From Affinundibacterium fentianense (lineage in GTDB: Bacteria > Pseudomonadota > Gammaproteobacteria > Burkholderiales > Burkholderiaceae_D): a stretch of DNA of 64,000 bases. The first letter of the stretch is position 1. Every line of letters begins with the position of its first letter. The notes below the pieces were generated by a model, which saw only the letters and a program-made list of their open reading frames with translations, ran no database searches and was not told the DNA's origin. The position numbers and the translations under genes were made by a program. Positions 47,522 through 58,242 of the stretch are shown in pieces. The DNA is taken from assembly GCF_018139545.1 (NCBI RefSeq), contig NZ_JAGSPJ010000001.1, positions 310,001 to 374,000 on the forward strand, written 5' to 3'.

Positions 47522-47789
47522 GATAAGCTCCTCATTAAAAATCTAGTTGTCAACAAAAAAAACGAATGGACTCACACCTGTCAATATACAACGTTCCTAT
47601 TCGGGATTCGTTGACATTTTACAGATTCTTACGCTTGACCAGATTCACAACGTTTTTTACAAGTACGGTTTCGCTGACTTTAAAGAACCAACAAAGAACA
47701 CGATTCAAATATCAACACACCTCAGAACATAGGGTTTAGAATCAATATTTACATAAAGTTTACCAGTTTCCTAAAAATTACCTTTCTTC

Positions 47790-48602
47790 ATGCTAATTAA
47801 ACGAAAATCTATCGAAGCAGAATCAAATTATCGTTCTGGACCCAGTGCCGCAAAAACGCGGGAAAAAAAACGAAAAGCAGTATTTGCACCGATTACGCTC
47901 TCAGAACACGATGGTGTTCGCTATCTCCATTTCGGAACAGAATGGATACAGGGCGCCATGCGACTCAGAAAGCCCGATTGGCTAGAGCTCGAATACGCGC
48001 AACAAATGATGGCTTGGATGCTATTTAAAGAAAATCCTAAAGAAATTTTACAACTTGGATTGGGTACAGGAGCACTGACCAAATTTTGCTATCAGTATTT
48101 TCCCGCATCGAAAGTCACCGCGATTGAACTGAATCCTGCTGTCATCACGATTTGCGAAAGTATGTTTAAGCTTCCAGCAAATAATGAACGACTACAGGTG
48201 ATCGAGATGGATGCGATGGACTTCGTCAATGACGAAGCACAACAGCATCGATTTGACGCAATGCAAGTCGATTTGTACGATGCAACCGCCAAAGGTCCAG
48301 TTTTAGATAGTGCAGAATTCTACCAAGCATGCTTTGATTGCCTAAGCGACGATGGAATATTAACTGTCAATTTGTTCGGCGATCACCCAAGTTTCAATAA
48401 GAATATTAAAGCCCTTCGATATGTTTTTGGAACAGTTCTTTGCCTGCCTGAGGTGCATGAAGGCAATGTTGTCGCCATCGCGTTTAAGCCACGACTAAAA
48501 CTCGATTTAGATTATCTTTATGCTAGGGCCAAGGTAATTCAGGAAGAAACGAAATTGCCCGCAAAACAGTGGGTTGATGGTCTCGCAGAGACGCAAAGAT
48601 AA
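47790..48602 (+). CDS. Spermidine-synthase-like (PABS) methyltransferase-fold protein
   Basis: 270 residues with a Rossmann-like SAM/dcSAM fold. Motif I is LQLGLGTGALTKF, the acidic loop is VTAIELNPAVI, and QVDLYDATAKGP holds the post-strand-4 Asp where spermidine synthases place their catalytic Asp. The gene is not next to speD or other polyamine genes, and many stand-alone proteins of this type are of unknown function, so true polyamine synthesis is uncertain. Its first 40 residues are basic. It precedes the GspE-type gene by 67 bases. Confidence 0.75.
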   Translation: MLIKRKSIEAESNYRSGPSAAKTREKKRKAVFAPITLSEHDGVRYLHFGTEWIQGAMRLRKPDWLELEYAQQMMAWMLFKENPKEILQLGLGTGALTKFCYQYFPASKVTAIELNPAVITICESMFKLPANNERLQVIEMDAMDFVNDEAQQHRFDAMQVDLYDATAKGPVLDSAEFYQACFDCLSDDGILTVNLFGDHPSFNKNIKALRYVFGTVLCLPEVHEGNVVAIAFKPRLKLDLDYLYARAKVIQEETKLPAKQWVDGLAETQR

Positions 48603-48669
48603 TTAACCTTCAAACAGAATTACCTGGGCGATTTTTCGACAAATTTACTTAAGTAATCAAACGACGAAT

Positions 48670-50451
48670 ATGAATAGCGCAATGAAAAGCCTTAGCATGC
48701 AACAAATTTTTACTTGGCTAATGGAAGATGGGATTGTTAAGAAAGAAGACGCAAAGACAGCCTTCAACCATGCACGCGGCATACTTAAGAATGGCGCGGA
48801 AAATATGCACCCATTCACTGCGATCGCTCAAGCAAAATTATATTCGGCGTTGCGACCTCAACAATTATTAACTTTGGACTGGTTGACGGAGTGGGCTGCC
48901 CGCAAATCTGGATTGCCATTTTTCCGCATTGATCCGCTCAAAATTGACTTTACCAAAGTCTCTGATGTGATGTCGTCAACCTATGCGACACGCTTCAATA
49001 TTCTGCCAGTCGATGCCAATGCGGATACCGTCACGATCGCGACGACTGATCCCTATAACAACGCAGCTTGGTTGGATGAAATTTCACGCATTAGTAAGAA
49101 AGAGATTAAATTAGTTCTCGCCAATCCTTTGGACGTTGCGCAATATACCGCACAATTTTTCTCATTAGCGAAGTCGATTAAAGACGCACGTAAATCGAAC
49201 GGCAACGATATCGCGTTGCGAAATAATTTCGAGCAACTTGTCGAGCTTGGAAAATCCAATAAGCAAGTCGATGCCAACGATCAACACATTATCAATATCG
49301 TCGATTGGCTTTGGCAATTCGCATTTGAACAGCGCGCTTCAGACATCCACTTAGAACCTAAACGCGATATCGCTGTCATTCGTTTTAGGATAGATGGAGT
49401 CTTACATCAAGTTTACCAAGTTCCTGCCATTGTGATGATTGCAATGACAGCGCGGATCAAGTTACTAGGACGGATGGACGTGATTGAAAAACGCAGGCCA
49501 CAGGATGGTCGAGTGAAAACACGTACGTCAGATGGACAAGAAGTTGAATTGCGCTTGTCGACCTTGCCAACGGCGTTTGGAGAGAAACTGGTCATGCGTA
49601 TTTTCGACCCTGAGGTAGTGGTCAAGACACTGCCGGAATTGGGCTTTCCTCAAAATGATGCGCTGCGTTGGGATGAGCTCACTAAAAAACCGCATGGAAT
49701 TATCTTGGTCACCGGCCCTACTGGCTCTGGCAAAACTACTACTTTGTACACAACCTTAAAAGCGCTTGCGACTCCCGATGTCAATGTCTGCACCGTTGAA
49801 GATCCCATCGAAATGGTAGAAGGTTCATTCAACCAGATGCAGGTACAGTCAAATATTGATCTGTCTTTCGCCGATGGAATTCGGGCACTGATGCGACAAG
49901 ATCCTGACATTATCATGGTTGGTGAGATCCGCGACTTGGCCACCGCTGAAATGGCGATTCAAGCCGCGCTTACTGGCCATCTCGTTTTATCAACCCTACA
50001 CACCAATGATGCGCCCTCCGCCATTATGCGTCTGCTACAACTGGGCGTACCTTACTACTTACTTGAAGCGACCATCATCGGCATTCTGGCTCAACGCTTG
50101 GTGCGCACACTTTGCCCACATTGCAAAGCCAGTGATGGTGAAATTGCTGATCCGGTTTGGGCTGCCTTGGTTGAGGAATGGGGAATCGACAAACCAAAAA
50201 CGGTTTATCGTCCGATCGGTTGCCTCGAATGTCGACAAACTGGTTATAAAGGCCGTACGGGGATCTACGAATTGCTGACAGTAACCCAAACTTTTAGTAA
50301 GTTAATTCAAAACGATTCTGATATCCACGAGCTACGCGACCAAGCAATCAAAGATGAAATGAAGCCGCTCCGTATTGCTGGCGCCCAAAAAATTATCGAT
50401 GGCGTCACGACGGCGGATGAGGTACTCAAAGTCACATCCGCGTTGTTTTGA
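48670..50451 (+). CDS. GspE/PulE-type secretion/pilus ATPase
   Basis: 593 residues. The N-terminal MshEN/GspE-N region covers about 1-160 and the ATPase core starts near 200. Walker A is GPTGSGKTT (349-357), the Asp box has EDPIEMVEG, and Walker B has DPDIIMVGEIRD. A zinc tetracysteine follows: CPHC and CLEC. These features place it with GspE/PilB-type assembly ATPases of type II secretion or type IV pili. No gsp or pil partner genes are adjacent, so the machine it powers cannot be named. Confidence 0.9.
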   Translation: MNSAMKSLSMQQIFTWLMEDGIVKKEDAKTAFNHARGILKNGAENMHPFTAIAQAKLYSALRPQQLLTLDWLTEWAARKSGLPFFRIDPLKIDFTKVSDVMSSTYATRFNILPVDANADTVTIATTDPYNNAAWLDEISRISKKEIKLVLANPLDVAQYTAQFFSLAKSIKDARKSNGNDIALRNNFEQLVELGKSNKQVDANDQHIINIVDWLWQFAFEQRASDIHLEPKRDIAVIRFRIDGVLHQVYQVPAIVMIAMTARIKLLGRMDVIEKRRPQDGRVKTRTSDGQEVELRLSTLPTAFGEKLVMRIFDPEVVVKTLPELGFPQNDALRWDELTKKPHGIILVTGPTGSGKTTTLYTTLKALATPDVNVCTVEDPIEMVEGSFNQMQVQSNIDLSFADGIRALMRQDPDIIMVGEIRDLATAEMAIQAALTGHLVLSTLHTNDAPSAIMRLLQLGVPYYLLEATIIGILAQRLVRTLCPHCKASDGEIADPVWAALVEEWGIDKPKTVYRPIGCLECRQTGYKGRTGIYELLTVTQTFSKLIQNDSDIHELRDQAIKDEMKPLRIAGAQKIIDGVTTADEVLKVTSALF

Positions 50452-50633
50452 TCATAGGCTCAAACTATTGACATGTAAAAACAGGCTGTTTTTTTTCATC
50501 GCTGTTGAGTGGAGAACAAAACACCTTGCGATATATGGATGATTTGCCCACCAGATGTTTCCTTAAGCCAACCTTTATGTTAAATTGACCGACGCTAGAA
50601 TCTTGATGTGATTGTGCACTTCGCAAGGTCAAA

Positions 50634-53435
50634 ATGGACTTTTATGTTTTAGATGACGAGATCGCTGGAATTGAAGCTAATTTATTAGCCTCAATCCAAA
50701 GCACGCGTTTACTCAACCTGATCCAGCTCGCTTGGCACTTACGCCAACGTGATAGTCAACGCGCCATCACTTACTTGCGAGAAGCGGAACTGCTCCTCCA
50801 CGAACTACCTCAAAATAGTCCTCAAATCAACAAGCACATCGCTCGCTGCCTACTGATACACGCTGAAATTTATTGGTTAGATGGTGCACTCGAATTTGCA
50901 AAACGTGATGCGAACAAAGCATTTTCCGCGTTCGACAACTTGCACGATACCCGTGGCATGGGCGACTGCTATTTTTTATTCAGCTCGATTCACCGCGACC
51001 TTGGCGAGATCGTACAGCGCGATCAATCATTGAACTCAGCGATTGAAATGTATCGTATTGCTGGTGACAAAGTTCGCTACCAGCTTGCCTTAGCTCGTAG
51101 TTGTCATAATGGCGCCATCCGCGATCCGAAAACCACACATGCAGAAATCCAACGCCATTTCGGAGCCGACAAAGATTTCCCAATTGGCGTGATCGCTTGG
51201 CTAAATAGCGCACGCGCCATCATTGCAAACAAAACGGGGCAATTAGGCGAATCATGTACCTTGCACATTCAGGCGCATCGCGCGTCCTTGGAAAGTGGTC
51301 AGATTCGACAAGCAATTTTGGCAGCGACCAACGCAGGTGATTCATTTGCAAGTTTAGGTGACTTAGACGCTGCCCTAGAGTGGGACGAAACAGCGCTAGC
51401 TATCGCCAAACAACATCGTTGGCCAAGTGCACTAGCAATCGCTTTACTTCAGATTGGAAATGCACTGCGCCTTCTTGAACGCCACGAAGACGCCCGAGAG
51501 AAACTAATCGAATCTTTGAAGGTGCAGGAGAACATTTCCTCTTCCAGGACTTATGCCCATACCTTGGCTTATCTTGGTGACTTGTCCTTAGATTTGGGGG
51601 AACCCCTTGATGCTTTAGCTTATTTTGCAAAAGCGGAAGAAAAAATAAGCGCACACAACGAAGCTTTGTTCCTGTCAAATTGTTGGCGAGGTCAGGCAAT
51701 TGCACATTGCCGACTCAACCAACTGGACGAAGCGGATGAAATGGTACGCCAAGCGCTTTGTATCGCGCGCGAACATCATAGCACCGAGGAACAAATCAAA
51801 TGCCTCCGAGTTTATGCAGAGCTGGCCAAAAAATATCCTGCAATTGATTCGCACTCACTGAGCGTCACCAATAATGCACCCAATCTTAGTTTGTATTATC
51901 AGCTAGAGGCGCTTGAGCTGTGTCATTCAATCAAAGGGATCAGTATTCCTGCCGATCTTCTGGACCAAATTGCCGATAGCTATGCCGTCATTGAAGATTT
52001 TCAATCTGCATTTCATTACACGCGCCTCGCAGCAAAAGCGAAAGAAAGCAAACGTTTAACGGAAGCACGGCAGCGTGCAATCGCGATGCAGGTGCGATAC
52101 GACAATGAAAGACATCGTGCCGATGCTGAGTACCATAAGAAAATTGCAGAGAGCGAAGCTATTCGATCTGCCAGCCTTCAAGAAGCCAGCAACACCTTAG
52201 AAACATTGGGTTTAATCGGGCGCGAACTCACAGCGAACTTAAATGTCGACTCAGTATTCCAAGCACTCTATCGTCATGTGAATGAATTACTCGATGCGAC
52301 GAGTTTTGGGATCTCCTTATTGGAACCAGACGCTTCAACATTGAAATTTGTATTCGGGATTGAAAATGGAGAGTCAATTCCCAGCTTTGAAACCGCACTA
52401 GACCATCCCATCTCATCGTTCGCACGGTGCGCACGTGAACGCCAAGAAATCGTTCTTGAGCGCGAACCTGGCGCAACCGGAAGATTCATTATTCCTGGGA
52501 CGATGGAAACGCTCAGTTTGCTTTATACCCCTTTAATGATAGGCCAGCGACTACTTGGAGTCATGTCGATCCAATCAACTCGAGCCCATGTTTATGGTGA
52601 ACGCGAACGTTCGATTTTGCGCACGCTCGCCGCTTATGGAGCGATTGCACTCGACAATGCCTCAGCATACAAACAATTACAGGCAACCCTAGAAGAATTG
52701 CGTGAAACCCAAAATTTGCTAGAGGAAGTTAGCATTACAGATCCACTTACGGGTTTGCGCAATCGACGTTTTCTTTTACAAAATATTGATGGAGATGTTG
52801 CCAGAGCCCTCCGCGCATATGAGGACAAAATCTACCAATTAGAGGATGAGACAAATGCATCCATCAATACCGGAGATGATGATATCGTCTTTTTTATGGT
52901 CGACCTCGACCATTTCAAATCCGTTAATGATACCTATGGACATGCCTGCGGTGACTTAGTGCTCACGCAAATGCGTGATCGACTCCAAAGTGTTTTCCGT
53001 GAATCAGACTATTTAGTACGCTGGGGCGGGGAAGAGTTTCTTGTGGTTGCGCGCACCTGTAATCGTAAAGACGCACCATTCGTGGCGGAACGAATTCGTC
53101 AAGTCGTCGCAAATACACCATTCACCCTTCTCGATCAGCTCCAAATTTCGAGAACCTGTTCAGTTGGCTATGCAGCCTACCCTTTTTTACCGTCTCAACC
53201 GCATTTAATGAGCTGGGCACAAGTGGTCAATTTTGCCGATCAAGGTTTATATATGGTGAAAAAATCGGGACGCAATGCTTGTATTGGTATTGCTCATACG
53301 GCGACAAACTTGCCTCACCCAGAAGATTTTTACAATATCGTCATGCGGCACCCGCAACAAGCGGCTGAATCAAAATTAATTCAAATCCTCAATGATCCTA
53401 TCGAAGAATGCCATCATACGATTCATGCAAGTTAA
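50634..53435 (+). CDS. TPR-GAF-GGDEF diguanylate cyclase
   Basis: 933 residues, soluble. Residues 1 to about 470 are tetratricopeptide-like helical repeats. A short coiled coil (about 475-525, rich in Arg/Glu/Ala) leads to a GAF domain (about 535-690) and a GGDEF domain (about 705-870). The signature GGEEF (798-802) is complete, and the inhibitory I-site RESD sits exactly five residues upstream. An active, product-inhibited c-di-GMP synthase is predicted. The TPR part likely senses a protein partner and the GAF a small ligand. Its TAA shares bases with the stop of the convergent TonB-receptor gene. Confidence 0.9.
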   Translation: MDFYVLDDEIAGIEANLLASIQSTRLLNLIQLAWHLRQRDSQRAITYLREAELLLHELPQNSPQINKHIARCLLIHAEIYWLDGALEFAKRDANKAFSAFDNLHDTRGMGDCYFLFSSIHRDLGEIVQRDQSLNSAIEMYRIAGDKVRYQLALARSCHNGAIRDPKTTHAEIQRHFGADKDFPIGVIAWLNSARAIIANKTGQLGESCTLHIQAHRASLESGQIRQAILAATNAGDSFASLGDLDAALEWDETALAIAKQHRWPSALAIALLQIGNALRLLERHEDAREKLIESLKVQENISSSRTYAHTLAYLGDLSLDLGEPLDALAYFAKAEEKISAHNEALFLSNCWRGQAIAHCRLNQLDEADEMVRQALCIAREHHSTEEQIKCLRVYAELAKKYPAIDSHSLSVTNNAPNLSLYYQLEALELCHSIKGISIPADLLDQIADSYAVIEDFQSAFHYTRLAAKAKESKRLTEARQRAIAMQVRYDNERHRADAEYHKKIAESEAIRSASLQEASNTLETLGLIGRELTANLNVDSVFQALYRHVNELLDATSFGISLLEPDASTLKFVFGIENGESIPSFETALDHPISSFARCARERQEIVLEREPGATGRFIIPGTMETLSLLYTPLMIGQRLLGVMSIQSTRAHVYGERERSILRTLAAYGAIALDNASAYKQLQATLEELRETQNLLEEVSITDPLTGLRNRRFLLQNIDGDVARALRAYEDKIYQLEDETNASINTGDDDIVFFMVDLDHFKSVNDTYGHACGDLVLTQMRDRLQSVFRESDYLVRWGGEEFLVVARTCNRKDAPFVAERIRQVVANTPFTLLDQLQISRTCSVGYAAYPFLPSQPHLMSWAQVVNFADQGLYMVKKSGRNACIGIAHTATNLPHPEDFYNIVMRHPQQAAESKLIQILNDPIEECHHTIHAS

Positions 53436-55774
53436 ATTTTTAGCTCTACACGCAAATTAAATATCGTAAAAGTTTTTGCGCGATTATTTTGCAAATAATT
53501 TACGCCATTAATTGCCAACGTGGAACCACTCAGATAGTCGTTGGCTTGAAGATTGTTTGCAGATAAGCGCAATTTCATCGACGGCGATATTTTCCAAAGT
53601 ACGTAGGCATCAAGTTGGCGCTTTACGCCGCTACTCGAGGTCTGTGTATCACTAGTCTGGTTCACATAGGCAGGGGTCCAATTGATGTTCCCGCCCAAAC
53701 TCAAAGGCAACTGTGCGACACGATAGTCCATTCCTAAATTGGCGGTTTGGCTCGGCTGTTGATCGAGTCGATTATTCGGACCTTGTACATCATTCACGGA
53801 TGACCAAAAACGGCTGTAATTGCTACGCACGTCGATTGCAGGCCCAGCTGGAAAAAATTCTTGTAGCTGAAATTTGGCCTCTAATTCAATTCCCTTTGCA
53901 AGCGCATGTCCAATATTGGTTGGAGAATTCACCCATCGCATTCCATCACCTGCAGCAACATAGCTAGTACGACGACGAATTAAATCGTCAATGCTCTTAA
54001 TAAAAACATTGGCACTCATGATGCCCGCGCTCTTTAGGTAATGTTCGTATGCGATATCAAATCCACGCGACAATTCAGGCCTCAAGTCTGGATTACCGCT
54101 ACGGTCAGGACGCGTTGGTCCATTGATAGGTGAAATTGCTGGCACTGCAATGACGTCATTGAGTGAAGGAGCGCGATAGCTACTCGTCAAACTCATTCGA
54201 ATTTGATCCTTACCAAATTCGGGAATGCGGAAAACTGCATGCGCAATTGGGCTGAACACACTACTCGAATTGTCGACCACATAGTCAGATTTGCTACTAT
54301 GAATTCGAATACCTTCCCAACGCAATCCTAGATATCCTGACCACCGCTCATTGATGTCAATCTCATCTTGTACGAAGCTAGCAAAGCGGCGCGTCGAGGC
54401 TTCTAAATTATCACCAGAGTCAGTGAATTGTGGTTTCCCATTATCGAGGGAAATTCGTCGTTGCTGCCGCTGACTTTGCTCAAAATCCCATCCAGCGGCA
54501 AGATTTTGTTTGTCTCCAATCGGGGTCATATATTTTCCGCCCTGGCTGAAGGAGCGATCACGCGTTTCATTCACATCGCTAATAAGATTTAATTGCTCGC
54601 CACTTCGCGCAAATTGGGAGCGCAAACTGTCGCTATTCGAACGCCCCGATCCTCCGCCAATCTTGAGCGTTAATTTCGATGTATCTTCAAATCGGTGTTG
54701 AAAGCTCGTATTTAGGCGAACAAAGGTCGAATCAGCATTGCTATTCGAATTGGCGAAAGCAACCGGTAAAAGATGCGTCACGGGGTCGGGTATTTCCGGT
54801 GTTTGCGTGATATTTGATTGCGTATATGAATGACTTCTGGATGTCATCAAAAAAGGTTGGATGGTCAAATTATCGCCATTTTCGAAGCGATAACTCAATC
54901 TTGGCGTCAAATGCAATCCCGTTGATTGCCTGTTAGTGCGATCCAATTGATCCTGTATTAATTGAACCAAGCCCAAATTGGTTTGCTCAATTCGCTCAGA
55001 AGAACCCTCATCGTACTGTTTATTCCGAAAAATTGACCCACTCAAGGCATAATTCAAATCGCCAATTTGACCTGGATAAGTGATAGACAAATTCGGCGCA
55101 ATTTTCCCTTGTTCAACACCGAGAGCCAACTTCAGATCGATATCTTTCGGATGGTATTCTTCTCGCAAAATAATATTGATCGTCCCAGCAATCGCTTGTG
55201 TACTAAATTCGGCAACCGGCCCACGCATCACCTCAATTCGTTCGACCTGATCCGGAGACAAAGATTCCATAGAGAAACCTCTTGGCGGCCGTTCGCCATT
55301 GAGTAGAATCTGCGTGTATCCGCCTCCCATCCCACGCATTCTTACGTCACCGCCACGCCCTGGCCGTCCTCCCGTCGTGACGCCCGGCAAGCGCTTCAGA
55401 ATCTCACCGACGGTAAAATCACCATCGCGGTCAAGTTCTTCACGCCCGACTACGATCTTTCCTGCAATCGAATTTCTACGTAGGTCTGTATCGGATTGTT
55501 TATTTCCGTTGACTGTGACCTTTTGAACTGACTGCGCATTTTGTTCTGCATTTAACTTTTGTACAGCGGACTTCTTTTGCAATGCTGCCCTACGCGGAGA
55601 ATCGGCGTTGATTTTCTTCTCGGCCTCGCTTATTTCCTCGCCTTCTTTTCTAGCCTGCTCTTCCTGTGTTTTATTTTTATTAGTCGACTCTGTTTGTGCT
55701 TCAGCCCGATTGAACGTACACAAGCTAGCAATGGCAAAAGCAACTGCAGTGAATTGAAATAGTGGCGTGTTCAT
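53432..55774 (-). CDS. TonB-dependent outer-membrane receptor
   Basis: 780 residues from the ATG at 55774; an in-frame extension of 23 codons is unlikely. The signal peptide ends at about AEAQ (residue 27). A charged, Lys/Glu-rich linker (about 30-75) is unusual before the TonB box region. The plug domain (about 85-210) has GEILKRLPGVTTGG and VERIEVMRGPVAEFSTQAIAGTINII, and a 22-strand barrel ends with FTIFNLRVELKI. The ligand is unknown; plug wording fits siderophore/cobalamin-type receptors, but no iron operon adjoins. It needs a TonB-ExbBD system encoded elsewhere. Confidence 0.9.
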   Translation of the reverse strand: MNTPLFQFTAVAFAIASLCTFNRAEAQTESTNKNKTQEEQARKEGEEISEAEKKINADSPRRAALQKKSAVQKLNAEQNAQSVQKVTVNGNKQSDTDLRRNSIAGKIVVGREELDRDGDFTVGEILKRLPGVTTGGRPGRGGDVRMRGMGGGYTQILLNGERPPRGFSMESLSPDQVERIEVMRGPVAEFSTQAIAGTINIILREEYHPKDIDLKLALGVEQGKIAPNLSITYPGQIGDLNYALSGSIFRNKQYDEGSSERIEQTNLGLVQLIQDQLDRTNRQSTGLHLTPRLSYRFENGDNLTIQPFLMTSRSHSYTQSNITQTPEIPDPVTHLLPVAFANSNSNADSTFVRLNTSFQHRFEDTSKLTLKIGGGSGRSNSDSLRSQFARSGEQLNLISDVNETRDRSFSQGGKYMTPIGDKQNLAAGWDFEQSQRQQRRISLDNGKPQFTDSGDNLEASTRRFASFVQDEIDINERWSGYLGLRWEGIRIHSSKSDYVVDNSSSVFSPIAHAVFRIPEFGKDQIRMSLTSSYRAPSLNDVIAVPAISPINGPTRPDRSGNPDLRPELSRGFDIAYEHYLKSAGIMSANVFIKSIDDLIRRRTSYVAAGDGMRWVNSPTNIGHALAKGIELEAKFQLQEFFPAGPAIDVRSNYSRFWSSVNDVQGPNNRLDQQPSQTANLGMDYRVAQLPLSLGGNINWTPAYVNQTSDTQTSSSGVKRQLDAYVLWKISPSMKLRLSANNLQANDYLSGSTLAINGVNYLQNNRAKTFTIFNLRVELKI

Positions 55775-56164
55775 GAATATACCGGGGTGAGAAAAAAATG
55801 AGAAAGATGAAAGGTCGAAATACCATTCCTGCAAGATAAACATTATATTTTTAATTCAGGCTTTCTTCTCATTACTTCGCTCGCAATTTTGTATGGAATT
55901 GAAACAGAAAGCCGATCTCTGTTACTTTAGGACACATCTATAGCAAACTAAATAAATCCAAAACGTAAAGTCGTTTCCGACCATTTAAAATTTAAAAAAG
56001 TGGAGACACAGTCGCGATTAATCAGAACCCACGCATCAGCCCAATTTCCAAACACCCAACCATTGTTAGTGCATCGGTCTAGACAAACATCCCCTACAAA
56101 ATCGCGAAAAAAAACGCCATCTTAAGATGGCGTCTTGTGTGTAGATGTCGTCAGACAGACGGTT
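55775..56164. other. Intergenic stretch between TonB receptor and purF
   Basis: About 390 bases with no gene. It holds the purF terminator (56105-56135) and the presumed receptor promoter (minus strand, just right of 55774). No convincing Fur box was seen. Confidence 0.6.
56105..56135 (-). terminator. Rho-independent terminator of the purF cluster
   Basis: A perfect inverted repeat ACGCCATCTT / AAGATGGCGT (56114-56133) is followed on the minus strand by a run of eight T. It ends the trp-acc-fol-pur block. Confidence 0.88.
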
Positions 56165-57685
56165 CTAGTCGGCACTTGAAGACAAATTGAGATTTAATTG
56201 CGAACGAACCATATCTTCTTTGTCCGATCGAGTCCCGTTCCTCGCAGCTTCCAAGCGATCCAAATAGTCAGGGGTTACATCGCCTGTAATATAAAAACCG
56301 TCAAAGCAAGATGCCTCTATGCTCTTCAAAACAGGATTCGCATCAGAGATTGCCCGCTTCATATCCGCGACATCTTGGTAAACCAAAGCGTCGGCCGTAA
56401 TTTCACGGCAAATTTCTTCTTGCGAACGTCCATAGGCAATCAATTCGCTTCGCGTTGGCATATCAATCCCGTACACATTGGGATATTGTACTGGTGGAGC
56501 GGCAGATGCAAAGATTACTTTACGTGCACCTGATTCGCGTGCCATCTGAACGATTTCACGACTGGTCGTCCCTCGAACGATGGAATCATCGACCAATAAA
56601 ACATTCTTGCCCTTGAATTCAGAAGCGATCGCATTCAATTTTTGACGCACAGACTTTTTGCGAATTGCTTGACCAGGCATCATAAAAGTACGCCCGATAT
56701 AACGATTCTTTATGAATCCTTCTCGATAGTCTAAATTCAAAGACTTAGCTAATTCCATCGCGGATGGACGTGAAGAATCGGGAATAGGCATCACCACATC
56801 AATATCACCCGCTGCAAATTGCGAGCGAATTTTCTCTGCCAAATAATTACCCATGTTGAGACGGGTTTGATAGACAGACGTACCATCAATAGTTGAGTCA
56901 GGACGGGCCAAATAAACAAATTCAAACGCACAAGGATTGAGGCTTGGGTTTTCAGCACATTGTTCGCTATAAAGTTGACCATCCAAATCGATAAAAATTG
57001 CTTCTCCAGGCGCCACGTCTCGTTCGAATTTGAAGCCAGTTCCTTCCAAAGCCACCGACTCACTTGCCAACATGTATTCGATGCCATTATCTGTTTGCGC
57101 GGACCCCAAACACAATGGACGAATACCAAATGGATCACGGAAAGCCAGCATACCGTGACCAGCGATCTGAGCAACAACGGCATACGATCCGCGCACACGG
57201 CGATGCAACATGGCAACCGCTCGAAACAAAGAAACCGGATCCAAAGAATAGCCGCTCACGACCTCTTGAATCTGATGCGCCAAAATATTTAGCAGAACTT
57301 CAGAATCCGAATCGGTATTCAAATGTCGATAGTCATTCTTAAACAATTCGACCTTTAATTCACCAGCATTTGTCAAATTTCCATTGTGAGCGAGCACGAT
57401 ACCAAAAGGGGCATTCACGTAAAATGGCTGCGCTTCCTCTTCGCTAGTCGAACCCGCGGTTGGATAACGTACTTGACCGATACCGATGTTTCCGGGCAAG
57501 GAACGCATATTTCGTGTCCGAAACACATCGCGAACCAAGCCATTTGCTTTATGCATGGCAAATTTACTGCCATGACTGGTCGCAATGCCGGCAGCATCTT
57601 GACCGCGATGCTGAAGCAAAAGCAGCGCATCATAGATCAATTGATTAACAGGATTTTTTGAAACTACGCCAACGATGCCACACAT
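56165..57685 (-). CDS. purF: Amidophosphoribosyltransferase PurF
   Basis: 506 residues. It catalyses the first committed step of purine synthesis, PRPP plus glutamine to phosphoribosylamine. The catalytic Cys2 (MCGIVGVV) is exposed after Met removal. [13 protein letters not shown], the glutaminase loop, and the PRPP motif [13 protein letters not shown] are intact. No Fe-S-type propeptide as in Bacillus. It lies 44 bases after cvpA, matching the E. coli cvpA-purF arrangement. Last gene of the cluster. Confidence 0.98.
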   Translation of the reverse strand: MCGIVGVVSKNPVNQLIYDALLLLQHRGQDAAGIATSHGSKFAMHKANGLVRDVFRTRNMRSLPGNIGIGQVRYPTAGSTSEEEAQPFYVNAPFGIVLAHNGNLTNAGELKVELFKNDYRHLNTDSDSEVLLNILAHQIQEVVSGYSLDPVSLFRAVAMLHRRVRGSYAVVAQIAGHGMLAFRDPFGIRPLCLGSAQTDNGIEYMLASESVALEGTGFKFERDVAPGEAIFIDLDGQLYSEQCAENPSLNPCAFEFVYLARPDSTIDGTSVYQTRLNMGNYLAEKIRSQFAAGDIDVVMPIPDSSRPSAMELAKSLNLDYREGFIKNRYIGRTFMMPGQAIRKKSVRQKLNAIASEFKGKNVLLVDDSIVRGTTSREIVQMARESGARKVIFASAAPPVQYPNVYGIDMPTRSELIAYGRSQEEICREITADALVYQDVADMKRAISDANPVLKSIEASCFDGFYITGDVTPDYLDRLEAARNGTRSDKEDMVRSQLNLNLSSSAD

Positions 57686-57729
57686 GGTGGACTCCTAAAA
57701 AAACAAAAAGAAAAAGAAAATTACTGGCC

Positions 57730-58218
57730 CTACAACTTCACATGTTGGGTAACAGAACCGGGTAAAAATGGCATGATCGTTTTCACAGCACTGACAGCTA
57801 AGGGACTCAAGAGCGCATCTCGCCAAAAAGCTTGTTGAGGAATCGCCGTCATACCACTAACCAATACCATTGCCATCACAATCACTAATCCGCGCGCAAA
57901 TCCAAATAATCCGCCTAAACCTCGGTCAGCCAAACTCAAACCACTTGCTTTAATGAGTGCATCCACGGCACGCATGAGCAATGCCATCAACAATCGCACC
58001 CCAATAAATAAGGCTAAAAATGCGACGATCATTCGACTTAAATGCCCTGGAATCGCATTGGGTAGCCATTCTGCGACATTCGCGCCAAAAGCATTGGCAA
58101 CCACAAGCGCAACGATCCAACTGATTAAAGACAAGATTTCTTTCACTAATCCACGCAAGGTACTAATAACAACCGAACAAATGATAATGAACAGCACAAT
58201 GTAATCAAATAAAGTCAC
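57730..58218 (-). CDS. cvpA: CvpA family inner-membrane protein
   Basis: 162 residues with four hydrophobic helices, beginning MTLFDYIVLFIIICSVVIST and containing GLVKEILSLISWI and ADRGLGGLFGFARGLVI, all typical of CvpA. CvpA was first named for colicin V production and affects envelope stress resistance; its molecular role is unclear. Located between the SPOR-domain gene and purF, as in many betaproteobacteria. Confidence 0.94.
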   Translation of the reverse strand: MTLFDYIVLFIIICSVVISTLRGLVKEILSLISWIVALVVANAFGANVAEWLPNAIPGHLSRMIVAFLALFIGVRLLMALLMRAVDALIKASGLSLADRGLGGLFGFARGLVIVMAMVLVSGMTAIPQQAFWRDALLSPLAVSAVKTIMPFLPGSVTQHVKL

Positions 58219-58242
58219 GTTTCAATCCGTTTCTCTACATTT

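Noticed and set aside
47547-47732. 61-codon frame between the lipoprotein and the spermidine-synthase-like gene
   Set aside because: Starts with TTG, lacks a ribosome-binding site and resembles no family.
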